Source of the DNA: Geodermatophilaceae bacterium
GTDB lineage: Bacteria > Actinomycetota > Actinomycetes > Mycobacteriales > Geodermatophilaceae
Reading direction: 5' to 3'
Assembly (NCBI GenBank): GCA_013812385.1
Contig: JACCTM010000243.1
Location: 1-8,579 of the forward strand
Length of the DNA stretch: 8,579 bases
Shown here: piece by piece, positions 1 to 6,694 of the stretch
Layout: every line of letters starts with the position of its first letter
Position numbering within the stretch: position 1 is the first letter of the stretch
Notes under the pieces: generated by a model
Databases searched by the model: none
What the model saw: only the letters and a program-made list of their open reading frames with translations
What the model was told of the DNA's origin: nothing
Program-made: the position numbers and the translations under genes

Positions 1-633
1 CACGGTCAACACGGTGGCGGCCAGCAAGGTTCCGGTCAACGCCACGGCGAAGCCGACGAGCGGTACCCCACCGAAGGCGGCAAGCGACGTGAACGGTCCA
101 TCGGGCTGGCTGAATCCGAGCCTGCCCCACGGGAACCCACCCACGAACCAGCGACCGCGCAGGGCTTCTCCGCCAACCCACAGCGCGGCCATCCAGACCG
201 GCCAGAGCGGTAACCTGCTGACCACGGCCCAGCCGGCTCCCATCAACGCCAGGTAGCCCGCCTGCCACAGCGCCAGCAGCAGCCAGGGCCACGCAGGAAG
301 GTACTCCGCTGCCCAGGCCAGATGTGGCACAAAGAAAGCCAGTCCCGATGCCAGCCCCAGCCAGGCACCTGACCTCGCCGAGCGGCCGTGCACCGCAACC
401 GCCAGCGCCGCGGGCGCCAGGATGGCCAGCATCCTGAGGTCGTACGGCGGGAACGCCAGCATGGTGGCCAGGCCGCCGAGGACGACGAGGAGTGTGGCCG
501 CCCCCCGTGGCATCCGCGCGACGTCGACTGTCGGCCTCGCTGTTCCGGGTCCGGTCCCGGTCAGTTCGGGACCCTCGGACGTGGGCTCAGGGCCGATCAC
601 CGGATCGGCTCGGGTCCGGGCTGCAACGCCCAC
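1..633 (-). CDS. lnt: Apolipoprotein N-acyltransferase, N-terminal part (runs off left edge)
   Basis: Lnt is a polytopic membrane enzyme that N-acylates the lipid-modified N-terminal cysteine of lipoproteins. The minus frame is open from the left edge through this region and encodes hydrophobic membrane segments typical of the Lnt N-terminal half. Recognisable Lnt motifs are FPPYDLRMLA, GLASGLAFFVPHLAWAAEYL and GGFPWGRLGFSQ. The catalytic nitrilase-like domain, with its Glu-Lys-Cys triad, would lie beyond the left edge and cannot be checked. I chose the GTG at 633-631 because a GGAGG (642-646) lies 8 bases upstream. This gives about 40 hydrophilic residues before the first membrane segment. 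An internal ATG at 513-511 (MPRGAATLLVV) sits right before that segment but has no visible ribosome site, so it is the alternative start. The same frame stays open upstream to a stop near 870. Confidence 0.92.
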   Translation of the reverse strand, partial: MGVAARTRADPVIGPEPTSEGPELTGTGPGTARPTVDVARMPRGAATLLVVLGGLATMLAFPPYDLRMLAILAPAALAVAVHGRSARSGAWLGLASGLAFFVPHLAWAAEYLPAWPWLLLALWQAGYLALMGAGWAVVSRLPLWPVWMAALWVGGEALRGRWFVGGFPWGRLGFSQPDGPFTSLAAFGGVPLVGFAVALTGTLLAATVLTV

Positions 634-932
634 CTCAGGTCCCTCCGCCGCCCCGAGCGACTGCCGGGGGTGAATACACCAGCATTCCAGGCGTGCGGCG
701 ATGTCTGCCAAACGGGAGGGCCGACGCGAGGCGGCGATGATCTTGAAGTACGTCCGAGTCGTCGTCGAACTCGGGCCGTCGGCAGCGACCTGGTCGGGAA
801 GAAGAGGTCCGGCGAAGTCTTCGGGCCGGCACCTCGTCGTTGCTGGCTGCAACCGAGGCACCGTTGTCTACTGGCCCGCCGGACCCTCTCCTTTTCCCAC
901 CGATTCCAGGTGACGCTCGCCTGCCAGCCGGT

Positions 933-995
933 GTGACGTCCTGCCCTGGCCAGGCGCCGCGCGCATTTCTGCGCAGGCGCACGAGCCGACGTCAC
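933..995. repeat. Inverted repeat with nested palindromes
   Basis: The 8-base arms GTGACGTC (933-940) and GACGTCAC (988-995) are perfect reverse complements separated by 47 bases. Inside lies the 10-base palindrome CCTGGCCAGG (945-954). The right arm runs on into the palindrome CACGTG (993-998). Each arm contains the palindrome GACGTC, so two copies of a regulator site are as likely as an RNA stem. Its place downstream of the promoter-like element and upstream of lnt would fit an operator or a structured leader. The function is unknown. Confidence 0.4.
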
Positions 996-1050
996 GTGCC
1001 GATCTGAAGGGGAAAGTCATCCCCGGATTGCCCGTTGTGCGATGCCGAGA

Positions 1051-1081
1051 AACCTACCCCCGGCCTTGCTTGCGCTGTCAA
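1051..1081 (-). promoter_or_regulatory. Promoter-like element facing lnt
   Basis: On the minus strand a perfect TTGACA (1081-1076) is followed after 19 bases by TAGGTT (1056-1051), which fits the TANNNT -10 pattern of actinobacterial housekeeping promoters. The spacer is 1-2 bases longer than ideal. Transcription would begin near 1044 and run toward lnt, leaving a leader of roughly 400 bases. This is a match by eye only. Confidence 0.35.
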
Positions 1082-1156
1082 CGGGTTCCGCGCGGGACTG
1101 TGCGAGCCGGACCCACTTTGCGGCGTGTCGCGGCAGCTAGTTAGGCACCAGATCCC

Positions 1157-1624
1157 TCAGTTAGCCGCGGCGTCCGGGACGACCAGGGTGCCGCGGGCTC
1201 GAGTGATTGTCAGCGGCGGGTCGAGTACGTCGGCCGCCGACGGGCCCCGGTCCGGTGCGGCCCGGCAGACCACCCTGGCCTCGAAGTCCACCCCCCGGCT
1301 ACGGCGCCCGACTCGGGTGAGGGTGGCACTGGCCTCGACTATGTCGCCCGCTTGAAGGGGTGCGAGCATCTCGACCGAGTCATACCCAGCCAGCAGCGAC
1401 TCGTCGCCGTCGGTACGGATCGCGAGTTCGGTCGCCACATCGCCGAACAGTCCCAGGGCATAGGCGCCTTCCACCAGGTTTCCGCCGTAGTGGGCGTGGG
1501 AGTAGGGCACATACCGACGGTGCGTGACGGTCAGGCCTACGGTCGGAGTAGCTGGGCGGAGCCCAACCGTCAACCTTGGGCGGGGTGAGTCAGCTTCGGC
1601 TGGCACAGTATTTTCAGCGGGCAC
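1157..1624 (-). CDS. kal: 3-aminobutyryl-CoA ammonia-lyase
   Basis: Kal is a hotdog-fold enzyme that removes ammonia from L-3-aminobutyryl-CoA to give crotonyl-CoA, the late deamination of the lysine fermentation pathway. The 155-residue product carries the Kal signatures HYGGNLVEGA (45-54), LFGDVATEL (59-67) and YDSVEMLAPLQAGD (81-94), followed by a SAADVL segment (129-134). Clostridial and fusobacterial Kal proteins are about 125-130 residues, so this one has an N-terminal extension of about 27 residues, rich in Pro, Ala and Thr. The GTG at 1624 is supported by AAGGAG (1632-1637) 7 bases upstream, inside the end of kamE. The gene overlaps kamE by 11 bases and is the last in the operon. A shorter start at the in-frame GTG of Val7 is possible but has weaker support. 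Confidence 0.93.
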   Translation of the reverse strand: MPAENTVPAEADSPRPRLTVGLRPATPTVGLTVTHRRYVPYSHAHYGGNLVEGAYALGLFGDVATELAIRTDGDESLLAGYDSVEMLAPLQAGDIVEASATLTRVGRRSRGVDFEARVVCRAAPDRGPSAADVLDPPLTITRARGTLVVPDAAAN

Positions 1625-2390
1625 GGACTGGCTCCTTGATCGTGGTGAGGGCGTGGACGAGGTAGGAGGCGACTTCTCCTGGAGTGGTGCCGCGTCCGAA
1701 GATCCGGTCGACTCCGAGTTCCTCGGCCATCAGCGGATCGAAACGTGGGCCACCGATGACGAGCAGGGGTCGGTTGTCCCCCATAGCTTCTCGGAATGCG
1801 GCGGCGAGTTCTCGGGTGTTGCGAAGGTGCGCATCGCGTTGGGTCACTACCTGGGAGACCAGCACGGCGTCGGCCCGGTCCTTGCGTGCCTGACTGACGA
1901 GTTCGGGCACCGTCACTTGTGCGCCGAGGTTCGACACCTTCATCTCGCGGTAGTACTCGAGCCCCTTCTCCCCGGCGAAGCCCTTGACGTTGAGGATCGC
2001 ATCTATTCCGACCGTGTGTGCGTCAGTGCCGATGCAGGCGCCGAGGACGACAAGCTTGCGACGCAGGGTCCGCTTGATCACCAGGTTAGCCTCTTTTGCC
2101 GCAAGCAACGGGTACTCGCGTTCACGTACGACCACCTTGTCCAACTCGACCAGATGCCCGACTCGGCCATAGACGACGAAGAAGGTGTACGCCGAATCTA
2201 GGCCACCTAACCCATTGGCATGCACCACCATTGCCGGATCGAGGCCCATCCTGCCGGCCAGCTGCAGGGCAGCGCCCTCTGCCTTGGGGCCGGGTGATAT
2301 CGGCAACGTGAACGAAACCTGGACCATGCCGTCGCCGGTCGTGTCGCCGTAGGGCCGGATGACACTGGGCTGTTCGGTTTCCTGCCTCAT
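1614..2390 (-). CDS. kamE: Beta-lysine 5,6-aminomutase, beta (cobalamin-binding) subunit
   Basis: KamE is the small subunit of the adenosylcobalamin- and PLP-dependent mutase that moves the terminal amino group of beta-lysine from C6 to C5, giving 3,5-diaminohexanoate. The 258-residue product has the base-off cobalamin motif DAHTVG (D123, H125), where His is the lower cobalt ligand. Eleven residues later comes K136 in AILNVKGFAG. In the Clostridium sticklandii enzyme the ligand is His133 and the PLP Schiff-base lysine is Lys144, the same 11-residue spacing, so both key residues are present. A Rossmann-like C-terminal part with LLVIGGPRFDPLMAEELG completes the B12 domain. The ATG overlaps the kamD stop as ATGA, and GGGGAG (2398-2403) lies 7 bases upstream. 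Length and motifs match an intact protein. Confidence 0.96.
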   Translation of the reverse strand: MRQETEQPSVIRPYGDTTGDGMVQVSFTLPISPGPKAEGAALQLAGRMGLDPAMVVHANGLGGLDSAYTFFVVYGRVGHLVELDKVVVREREYPLLAAKEANLVIKRTLRRKLVVLGACIGTDAHTVGIDAILNVKGFAGEKGLEYYREMKVSNLGAQVTVPELVSQARKDRADAVLVSQVVTQRDAHLRNTRELAAAFREAMGDNRPLLVIGGPRFDPLMAEELGVDRIFGRGTTPGEVASYLVHALTTIKEPVRAR

Positions 2391-4012
2391 GGTGCTGCTC
2401 CCCTGCCGAGGTCGGCTTCCATCAAGGTGACCGCCGGGTTGTCATAACCCTCGGCCTTGACGACGACACCGTCCAGCCCTTTCCCCCGGTCGGCCGGGCG
2501 CTTGGTGATGCCGAACGTCCCATCGGCGATGGCATTGAGCAGGCCGTCCTCGGTGATCCGTTCGAGCAGCCCGACCGCCTCGGCCAGCACCTGGTTGGCA
2601 CGGCTTTCGATGAATCCCCCACGGGGTGGGTGGAAATCCTCGGTCAGCCCACCGGCTGCACCCAGCACGTACCGAACGTTCTGTAACGCCAGATCGCGGT
2701 CGGACAGGAATGGTGTCACCACGGCCTCGGTCATCATGCCCACCAACAGAATTCCCTGCCCGGTGAGTGCGCCTACGAGGTTGAAGAAGCCGTCCAACAA
2801 GTAGCCGCGGAAGATGTCGCCGGTCATGTGCTTGGTCGGCGGCATCCACTTCAGCGGTGCGTTGGGGAAGAGCTGGCGGGCCAACAGCGCATGGGCGAGT
2901 TCGAGCCGCAAGGATTCCGGCAGGTCCGGATTGATCTCGAAGGCATGGCCCAGTCCCAGCTGCCAGTCCTCGAGTCCCGCCTCATGAGCGAAGGTCTCGT
3001 TGAGCAACTGGCTGACCGTCACCGTGTGCGCGTCGTCTACGGCATCGGCGGTGGTGAGGTAGTTGTCCTCACCGGTGTTGATGATGATCCCGGCGCGGGC
3101 GTGGATCATCCGGCTGAACCGCTGGTCCACGAAGGTGCGCTGAGGGTTGATGTCGCGGAACAGAATTCCGTACATCGAGTCGTTCAGCATCATGTCGAGA
3201 CGCTCGAGCCCGGCCAGGGTGGCGATCTCCGGCATGCACAGACCGGAGGCGTAGTTGGTCAGCCGGACATATCGCCCGAGTTCGCGGCTCACCTCGTCCA
3301 GGGCAGCCCGCATCAGCCGGAAGTTCTCCTGGGTGGCATACGTGCCCGCGTAACCCTGGCGGGTCGCGCCTTCGGGAACGAAGTCGAGCAGGGACTGCCC
3401 GGTCGAGCGGATCACCGCGATCACGTCGGCTCCGGCCCGGGCTGCAGCCTGGGCTTGTGGGATGTCCTCGTAGATGTCGCCGGTGGCCACGATCAGGTAG
3501 ACCCACGGCCGCCGCGGTGGGTCGCCGATGTTGCGGATCAGTCGGTCGCGGATCGCCCGATTGCGGTCGATCTGACGTAGGCCGGCCTTCGCGGCACGGG
3601 TGGCCGCGTTGTGCGCCCGGACCGCTGCGGCTCCGGTGGGGATCTCAAAACGCGCGGTTCCAGCGGTAACGGCTTCGGCGAGGTCGACCAGACTGGCGTG
3701 GCCGTGCACGCGCATGGCGTGCCAAACCGGGAGGGCCACACCGTGTTCGAGTCCCACTTGGTCGCGTACGGCGTCGACGACCCGATTCACCCACGGGATG
3801 TCGCCGTCACCGGTGGTGGGGTCGGCACCGGACAGGCCCGCCAAGCGCAGGACGGCTCGTTCGACCGACACCGTTGTGCGTTCCTTGGCCAGGGAGATCA
3901 CCGGAGCCGCGGCGCGCAGCGCCAGGGATCGGGCGCGTCGGACGAGGCGGCGGTCCAGGTGGATGACCTCACGCGGGTCGGTGCCAGCCGGGGCTGATCG
4001 GGCGGGTGTCAC
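2387..4012 (-). CDS. kamD: Beta-lysine 5,6-aminomutase, alpha subunit
   Basis: KamD is the large TIM-barrel subunit that houses substrate and PLP and pairs with KamE. The 541-residue product shows family-typical blocks: ATGDIYEDIPQAQAAARAGA (177-196), IRSTGQSLLDFVPEGATRQG (201-220), YAGTYATQENFRLMRAALDE (221-240), LNDSMYGILFRDIN (276-289) and KWMPPTKHMTGDIFRGY (388-404). The clostridial subunit is about 516 residues, so this one appears complete. The frame stays open 17 codons further upstream to an ATG at 4063, but that would overlap the preceding gene by 55 bases. I prefer the GTG at 4012 (VTPARSAPAG), which overlaps the preceding stop as GTGA and has GAGG-like bases just upstream. At the other end its TGA overlaps the kamE ATG, so the two subunits are probably made in equal amounts by translational coupling. 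Confidence 0.95.
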   Translation of the reverse strand: MTPARSAPAGTDPREVIHLDRRLVRRARSLALRAAAPVISLAKERTTVSVERAVLRLAGLSGADPTTGDGDIPWVNRVVDAVRDQVGLEHGVALPVWHAMRVHGHASLVDLAEAVTAGTARFEIPTGAAAVRAHNAATRAAKAGLRQIDRNRAIRDRLIRNIGDPPRRPWVYLIVATGDIYEDIPQAQAAARAGADVIAVIRSTGQSLLDFVPEGATRQGYAGTYATQENFRLMRAALDEVSRELGRYVRLTNYASGLCMPEIATLAGLERLDMMLNDSMYGILFRDINPQRTFVDQRFSRMIHARAGIIINTGEDNYLTTADAVDDAHTVTVSQLLNETFAHEAGLEDWQLGLGHAFEINPDLPESLRLELAHALLARQLFPNAPLKWMPPTKHMTGDIFRGYLLDGFFNLVGALTGQGILLVGMMTEAVVTPFLSDRDLALQNVRYVLGAAGGLTEDFHPPRGGFIESRANQVLAEAVGLLERITEDGLLNAIADGTFGITKRPADRGKGLDGVVVKAEGYDNPAVTLMEADLGRGAAP

Positions 4013-5544
4013 AGTTCCTCGGCTCCGTTGATGATCCGGCCGCCGGCAACCGTCAGTGTGCATCGAGGCGGGGCGGCTCCGTCCACCAGACCGGCGACGA
4101 GGTCAGCGAGTGGTTCCTCGATCGCCCAGACCGCAAGGTGCGCGGGGGCTCCCACCTCGATCCTTCCCACCCCTGGGTCGGGGCGACGTGCTGCGCGCCA
4201 GCCGCCGACCGTCGCGGCGACCATGGCCTGACCGACAGACATCCGATTGGCCGGGGTGCGATGTCCTACGGCAGCGGAGATCCCCGCCCATGGGTTGATG
4301 GGGGTGACCGGTGAGTCGCTTCCGAAGGCGATAGTGAGCCCCGTGGCCGCGAGGTTCGACAGCGGGTTGAGTCCCTCGGCCCGGGCGGCACCGAGCCGCG
4401 TTTCATACATCCGCCCGACACCACCCCACGCCGCGTCGAACGCGGGCTGGACGCTGGCCACGACACCAAGCCTGGCAAAGGTGGCCATCGCCGCGGCACT
4501 CGGCATCTCGAGGTGTTCGAGGCGGTGCCGGCAGTGTCGTACGGGCAGATCTCCGAATTCAGCTGCAACCGACTCGAAGCCGCGCGCGATCTGGTCGATC
4601 GCAGCGTCTCCGATGCAGTGGAAGCCAGCCTGGATGCGGGCACGGGTGGCCCGCGTGAGGTGCCCGGCGATCTGCTCGTCGGTGAAGTACAGGGACCCGC
4701 TGGTGTGTTTCGCGTCCTGGTAGGGCTCGTGCAATGCCGCGGTGTGTGAGCCAAAAGCGCCGTCGCAGAACAGGTCGCCGCCGGCTCCGGACAGGCCTAG
4801 TTCGGCAACGATGTCGGTTTCGCCCAGCTCCCCCCAGTAGCCGAGAACCTCCGGGCCGTCTTCGGTGCGGGCTAGGTGCAGGAGTGTTTCCAGGTCGTGT
4901 CGCCCGGAGATGTCCGGTCCGGCCATTTCATGGATCGCTGCGATACCGAGTTCGCCGGCTCGGAGCCGGGTCGCGCGCTGCGCGGCGATTCGCTGCCCCG
5001 GAGTGATGGCGGCCTGGGCCGCTCTACGCACGGCGTGATGGGCCTCCAGCCGGAGATGCCCATTGTGGTTGAAGCCGTTGCAGGCCCGGGCTTTCGGGCA
5101 GCGGTCGAGCAGCGCGGTCGAGACCACGGCGGAGTGCACGTCCACCCGGGCGAGGTAGGCAGGAGCGCCACGAGTCGCGGCGTCGAGCTCTTTCAACGTG
5201 GGTGCCCGGCGTTCAGGCCAGGTGGTCTCGTCCCAACCGGTGCCGATGATCAACTGACCGGAATGTGCGTCAGCGTGGGCCGCGACCCGCTCGAGTGCAT
5301 CCTGAAGCGACGTCGTCCCGTGCAAGTCCAAACCGGACAGGGACAAACCGGTAGCCGTGGCGTGGACATGGGCATCGACAAAGGCCGGCAGCAGGAGGCA
5401 TCCGGCCATGTCCACGGTGCGCTCGGTCGTCGGCGCCTGGCTCATCGGGCCGATCCAGGCGAGCTTCGAGCCGTCGATGACCACGCCCTGGTCCGGTCGG
5501 GCACGGATCGTGACGCCGGCTATCAATGTCGTCAGTGCCCTCAC
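4009..5544 (-). CDS. YtcJ-type metal-dependent amidohydrolase embedded in the lysine operon
   Basis: This 511-residue protein belongs to the amidohydrolase superfamily, YtcJ/COG1574 branch (amidohydrolase family 3), whose best-known member is N-substituted formamide deformylase. Visible family landmarks are the metal-binding HxH in PAFVDAHVHAT (H59, H61), DGAFGSHTAAL (261-271), FHCIGD (H309, D313), HRLEHLEM (H340, H344) and the C-terminal catalytic-type aspartate in FGSDSPV (D410). No signal peptide is seen, so it is probably cytoplasmic. It overlaps both neighbours by 4 bases (GTGA with kdd upstream and with kamD downstream), so it is co-translated with a lysine catabolic set. It is not a known step of that pathway. 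Candidate jobs, all inference, are opening a lactam formed by cyclisation of a 5-amino pathway intermediate, removing an N-acyl or N-formyl group from a lysine derivative, or supplying substrate from another amide. The family assignment is firm and the substrate unknown. Confidence 0.9.
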   Translation of the reverse strand: MRALTTLIAGVTIRARPDQGVVIDGSKLAWIGPMSQAPTTERTVDMAGCLLLPAFVDAHVHATATGLSLSGLDLHGTTSLQDALERVAAHADAHSGQLIIGTGWDETTWPERRAPTLKELDAATRGAPAYLARVDVHSAVVSTALLDRCPKARACNGFNHNGHLRLEAHHAVRRAAQAAITPGQRIAAQRATRLRAGELGIAAIHEMAGPDISGRHDLETLLHLARTEDGPEVLGYWGELGETDIVAELGLSGAGGDLFCDGAFGSHTAALHEPYQDAKHTSGSLYFTDEQIAGHLTRATRARIQAGFHCIGDAAIDQIARGFESVAAEFGDLPVRHCRHRLEHLEMPSAAAMATFARLGVVASVQPAFDAAWGGVGRMYETRLGAARAEGLNPLSNLAATGLTIAFGSDSPVTPINPWAGISAAVGHRTPANRMSVGQAMVAATVGGWRAARRPDPGVGRIEVGAPAHLAVWAIEEPLADLVAGLVDGAAPPRCTLTVAGGRIINGAEEL

Positions 5545-6566
5545 GCGTGGCCACGCTGGGTGAACAGCTGGGCCACTCCTGGAGTGGACCGGTAGAGATC
5601 CAACGCCAGTTGCGCATGTCCCGGGGTATATCCGTTGCCAACCAGCATCGTGACGTCGGCGGCCATGCCCTCCGCGCCGAGCGCCGCGGTGGCGAACGAG
5701 GTTGCCATGGAGAAGAAGATCACGCTGCCGCCGTTTTCCGTAGCCAGGATCGCACCATGCTCGCAGCCGGGGACGTCCACGCAGACCACGCTCACCTGGA
5801 CAGGCTTCCCTACGGCGGCGCTGACTGCGAGCGGATCCCGGGCATCAGCGATCACGATCTCATCGGCCAGGCCGGCATCGCGTAGCTGAGCTGCCTCGGA
5901 GTCGGTGGGCACCAGGCCGACCAGCCGGCTGGCACCGGCGCGACGAGCGGCGGCAAGGGACAGGGAGCCGGACTTGCCAGCCGCACCCAACACACACACC
6001 GACGCCGCGTCGTTCACGCGAACGACGCGGTCCACCAGGGCGGGCGCGCCGCAGACATCGAGGACCGACAGCGCGGTCTGCTCAGGTATGTCGGCAGGCA
6101 GAACCGCGGCGATGGATCGACCGAACAGGATCGCCCGGCCGTCGCAGGGCACCTGTTCGGTCGACCCGTCCCAGGACCGCAGGCCGTCATCGATCCGCAA
6201 CGGGGTAAGGGTGAGCGACACCAGGGTGGCCACCGACTGGCCAGGTAACAACCCGAGTACGGAGTCGGGTCCGACCTCTTCGACGGTCCCGATCAACATC
6301 CCGCCGGAGCCGGTGACCGGGTTGTGCATCTTTCCACGACTGCGGACGATTTCCAGGACCGAGTCGCGGATGGCCGGTCCGTTTCCGGCGTGCTCCTCGG
6401 CCAGTTGCCGATAGGAGGCGGCGTCGAGGTTGAGCCGCCGCACTCGGATCGAAATCTCGTCATTGCGGAGCGCCGCGTCCGGGTCCAGCCGCCACGCCGC
6501 CTGCGGAAGTACGCCTTTGGGCTCGACGACGCGGGATACTCCCAAGCCGGTGGTCATCCCTCTCAT
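5541..6566 (-). CDS. kdd: L-erythro-3,5-diaminohexanoate dehydrogenase
   Basis: Kdd oxidatively deaminates 3,5-diaminohexanoate to 5-amino-3-oxohexanoate with NAD(P)+, releasing ammonia. It is the third step of the beta-lysine pathway. The 341-residue product is close to the family length and carries the diagnostic block GKMHNPVTGSGGML (78-91), a segment LFGRSIAAVLPADIPEQTAL (147-166), and the glycine-rich nucleotide-binding loop VLGAAGKSGSLSL (192-204). The C-terminal part has FFSMATSFATAALGAEG (284-300). The ATG at 6566 has a near-perfect AAGGAGG (6573-6579) 6 bases upstream, the strongest ribosome site of the operon, as expected for its first gene. Its stop overlaps the amidohydrolase start as GTGA. 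Transcription starts in the short divergent region shared with kamA. Confidence 0.95.
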   Translation of the reverse strand: MRGMTTGLGVSRVVEPKGVLPQAAWRLDPDAALRNDEISIRVRRLNLDAASYRQLAEEHAGNGPAIRDSVLEIVRSRGKMHNPVTGSGGMLIGTVEEVGPDSVLGLLPGQSVATLVSLTLTPLRIDDGLRSWDGSTEQVPCDGRAILFGRSIAAVLPADIPEQTALSVLDVCGAPALVDRVVRVNDAASVCVLGAAGKSGSLSLAAARRAGASRLVGLVPTDSEAAQLRDAGLADEIVIADARDPLAVSAAVGKPVQVSVVCVDVPGCEHGAILATENGGSVIFFSMATSFATAALGAEGMAADVTMLVGNGYTPGHAQLALDLYRSTPGVAQLFTQRGHA

Positions 6567-6694
6567 TCCGTACCTCCTTCGGAAAAGTGGGTGTTATGCC
6601 GAAGAAACCACGGCACGGGCACTCTGGAACCGCACGATATCCCGTACAGTACCGGTATTCACCGCCGTTTCGAGACCCTGCCAGGAGGCTCGCC
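6567..6694. promoter_or_regulatory. Divergent promoter region between kdd operon and kamA
   Basis: The 128 bases between the divergent ATG of kdd and GTG of kamA must hold promoters for both transcripts and contain several symmetric elements. TGCCG (6597-6601) and CGGCA (6611-6615) form an inverted repeat with 9 bases between the arms. Further right are GATATC (6636-6641), the dyad GTACAGTAC (6644-6652) and TACCGGTA (6650-6657). Together these give an imperfect dyad around 6638-6659. TACAGT (6645-6650) matches the TANNNT -10 pattern for kamA, without a clear -35. Ribosome sites are AAGGAGG for kdd (6573-6579) and AGGAGG for kamA (6683-6688). No lysine or cobalamin riboswitch is recognisable, and the leaders are too short for a full-length one. 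A shared regulator is likely but none is encoded in the window. Confidence 0.55.
6597..6615. promoter_or_regulatory. Candidate operator: TGCCG-N9-CGGCA inverted repeat
   Basis: Perfect 5-base arms flank a 9-base A-rich spacer. The element lies 31 bases upstream of the kdd start codon and about 80 bases upstream of the kamA start. That position would suit a regulator acting on the kdd promoter or on both. Short arms make chance occurrence quite possible. Confidence 0.25.

Larger units (their letters stand above)
634..1156. other. Gene-poor gap between kal and lnt
   Basis: About 520 bases separate the end of kal from the chosen start of lnt. Several frames are open for 50-130 codons. Their translations are rich in Arg, Pro, Gly and Ser, resemble no family I know, and lack convincing ribosome sites, so I call none of them genes. 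The region does hold a promoter-like element facing lnt (1051-1081) and nested dyad symmetries (933-995). I saw no tRNA, no clear terminator with a T-tract after kal, and no recognisable riboswitch. It most likely holds the end of the lysine operon transcript and the upstream region of lnt. Confidence 0.5.

Noticed and set aside
388..936. A 182-codon plus-strand reading frame over lnt and its upstream region
   Set aside because: It is Arg/Gly/Pro-rich low-complexity translation, antisense to lnt over its first part, with no homology I recognise.
597..995. Two overlapping minus-strand frames (597-995 and 635-982) upstream of lnt
   Set aside because: Neither has a ribosome site or a family match. 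Both overlap the better supported lnt start at 633 or its ribosome site. A decayed small gene cannot be excluded.
870..1020. A 49-codon minus-strand reading frame starting with ATG in the gap upstream of lnt
   Set aside because: There is no properly spaced ribosome site and no recognised similarity. I kept it only as part of the leader observation.
1524..2201. A 225-codon plus-strand reading frame opposite kamE and the kal start
   Set aside because: It is antisense to the cobalamin-binding subunit whose motifs are clear. There is no independent support.
2828..3580. A 250-codon plus-strand reading frame opposite kamD
   Set aside because: It lies antisense to strongly conserved kamD motifs and has no recognisable family or ribosome site. 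Long antisense frames are normal in GC-rich genes.
4013..4063. N-terminal extension of KamD by 17 residues from an upstream ATG
   Set aside because: It would overlap the preceding gene by 55 bases, while the GTG at 4012 gives the standard 4-base overlap seen at neighbouring junctions.
4876..5595. A 239-codon plus-strand reading frame opposite the amidohydrolase
   Set aside because: It mirrors the GC-biased codons of a well-supported gene, and its translation resembles no protein family.
6587..6694. N-terminal extension of KamA by 36 residues from an upstream ATG
   Set aside because: It runs through the promoter region and has unlike composition. The GTG at 6695 has an AGGAGG at ideal spacing.
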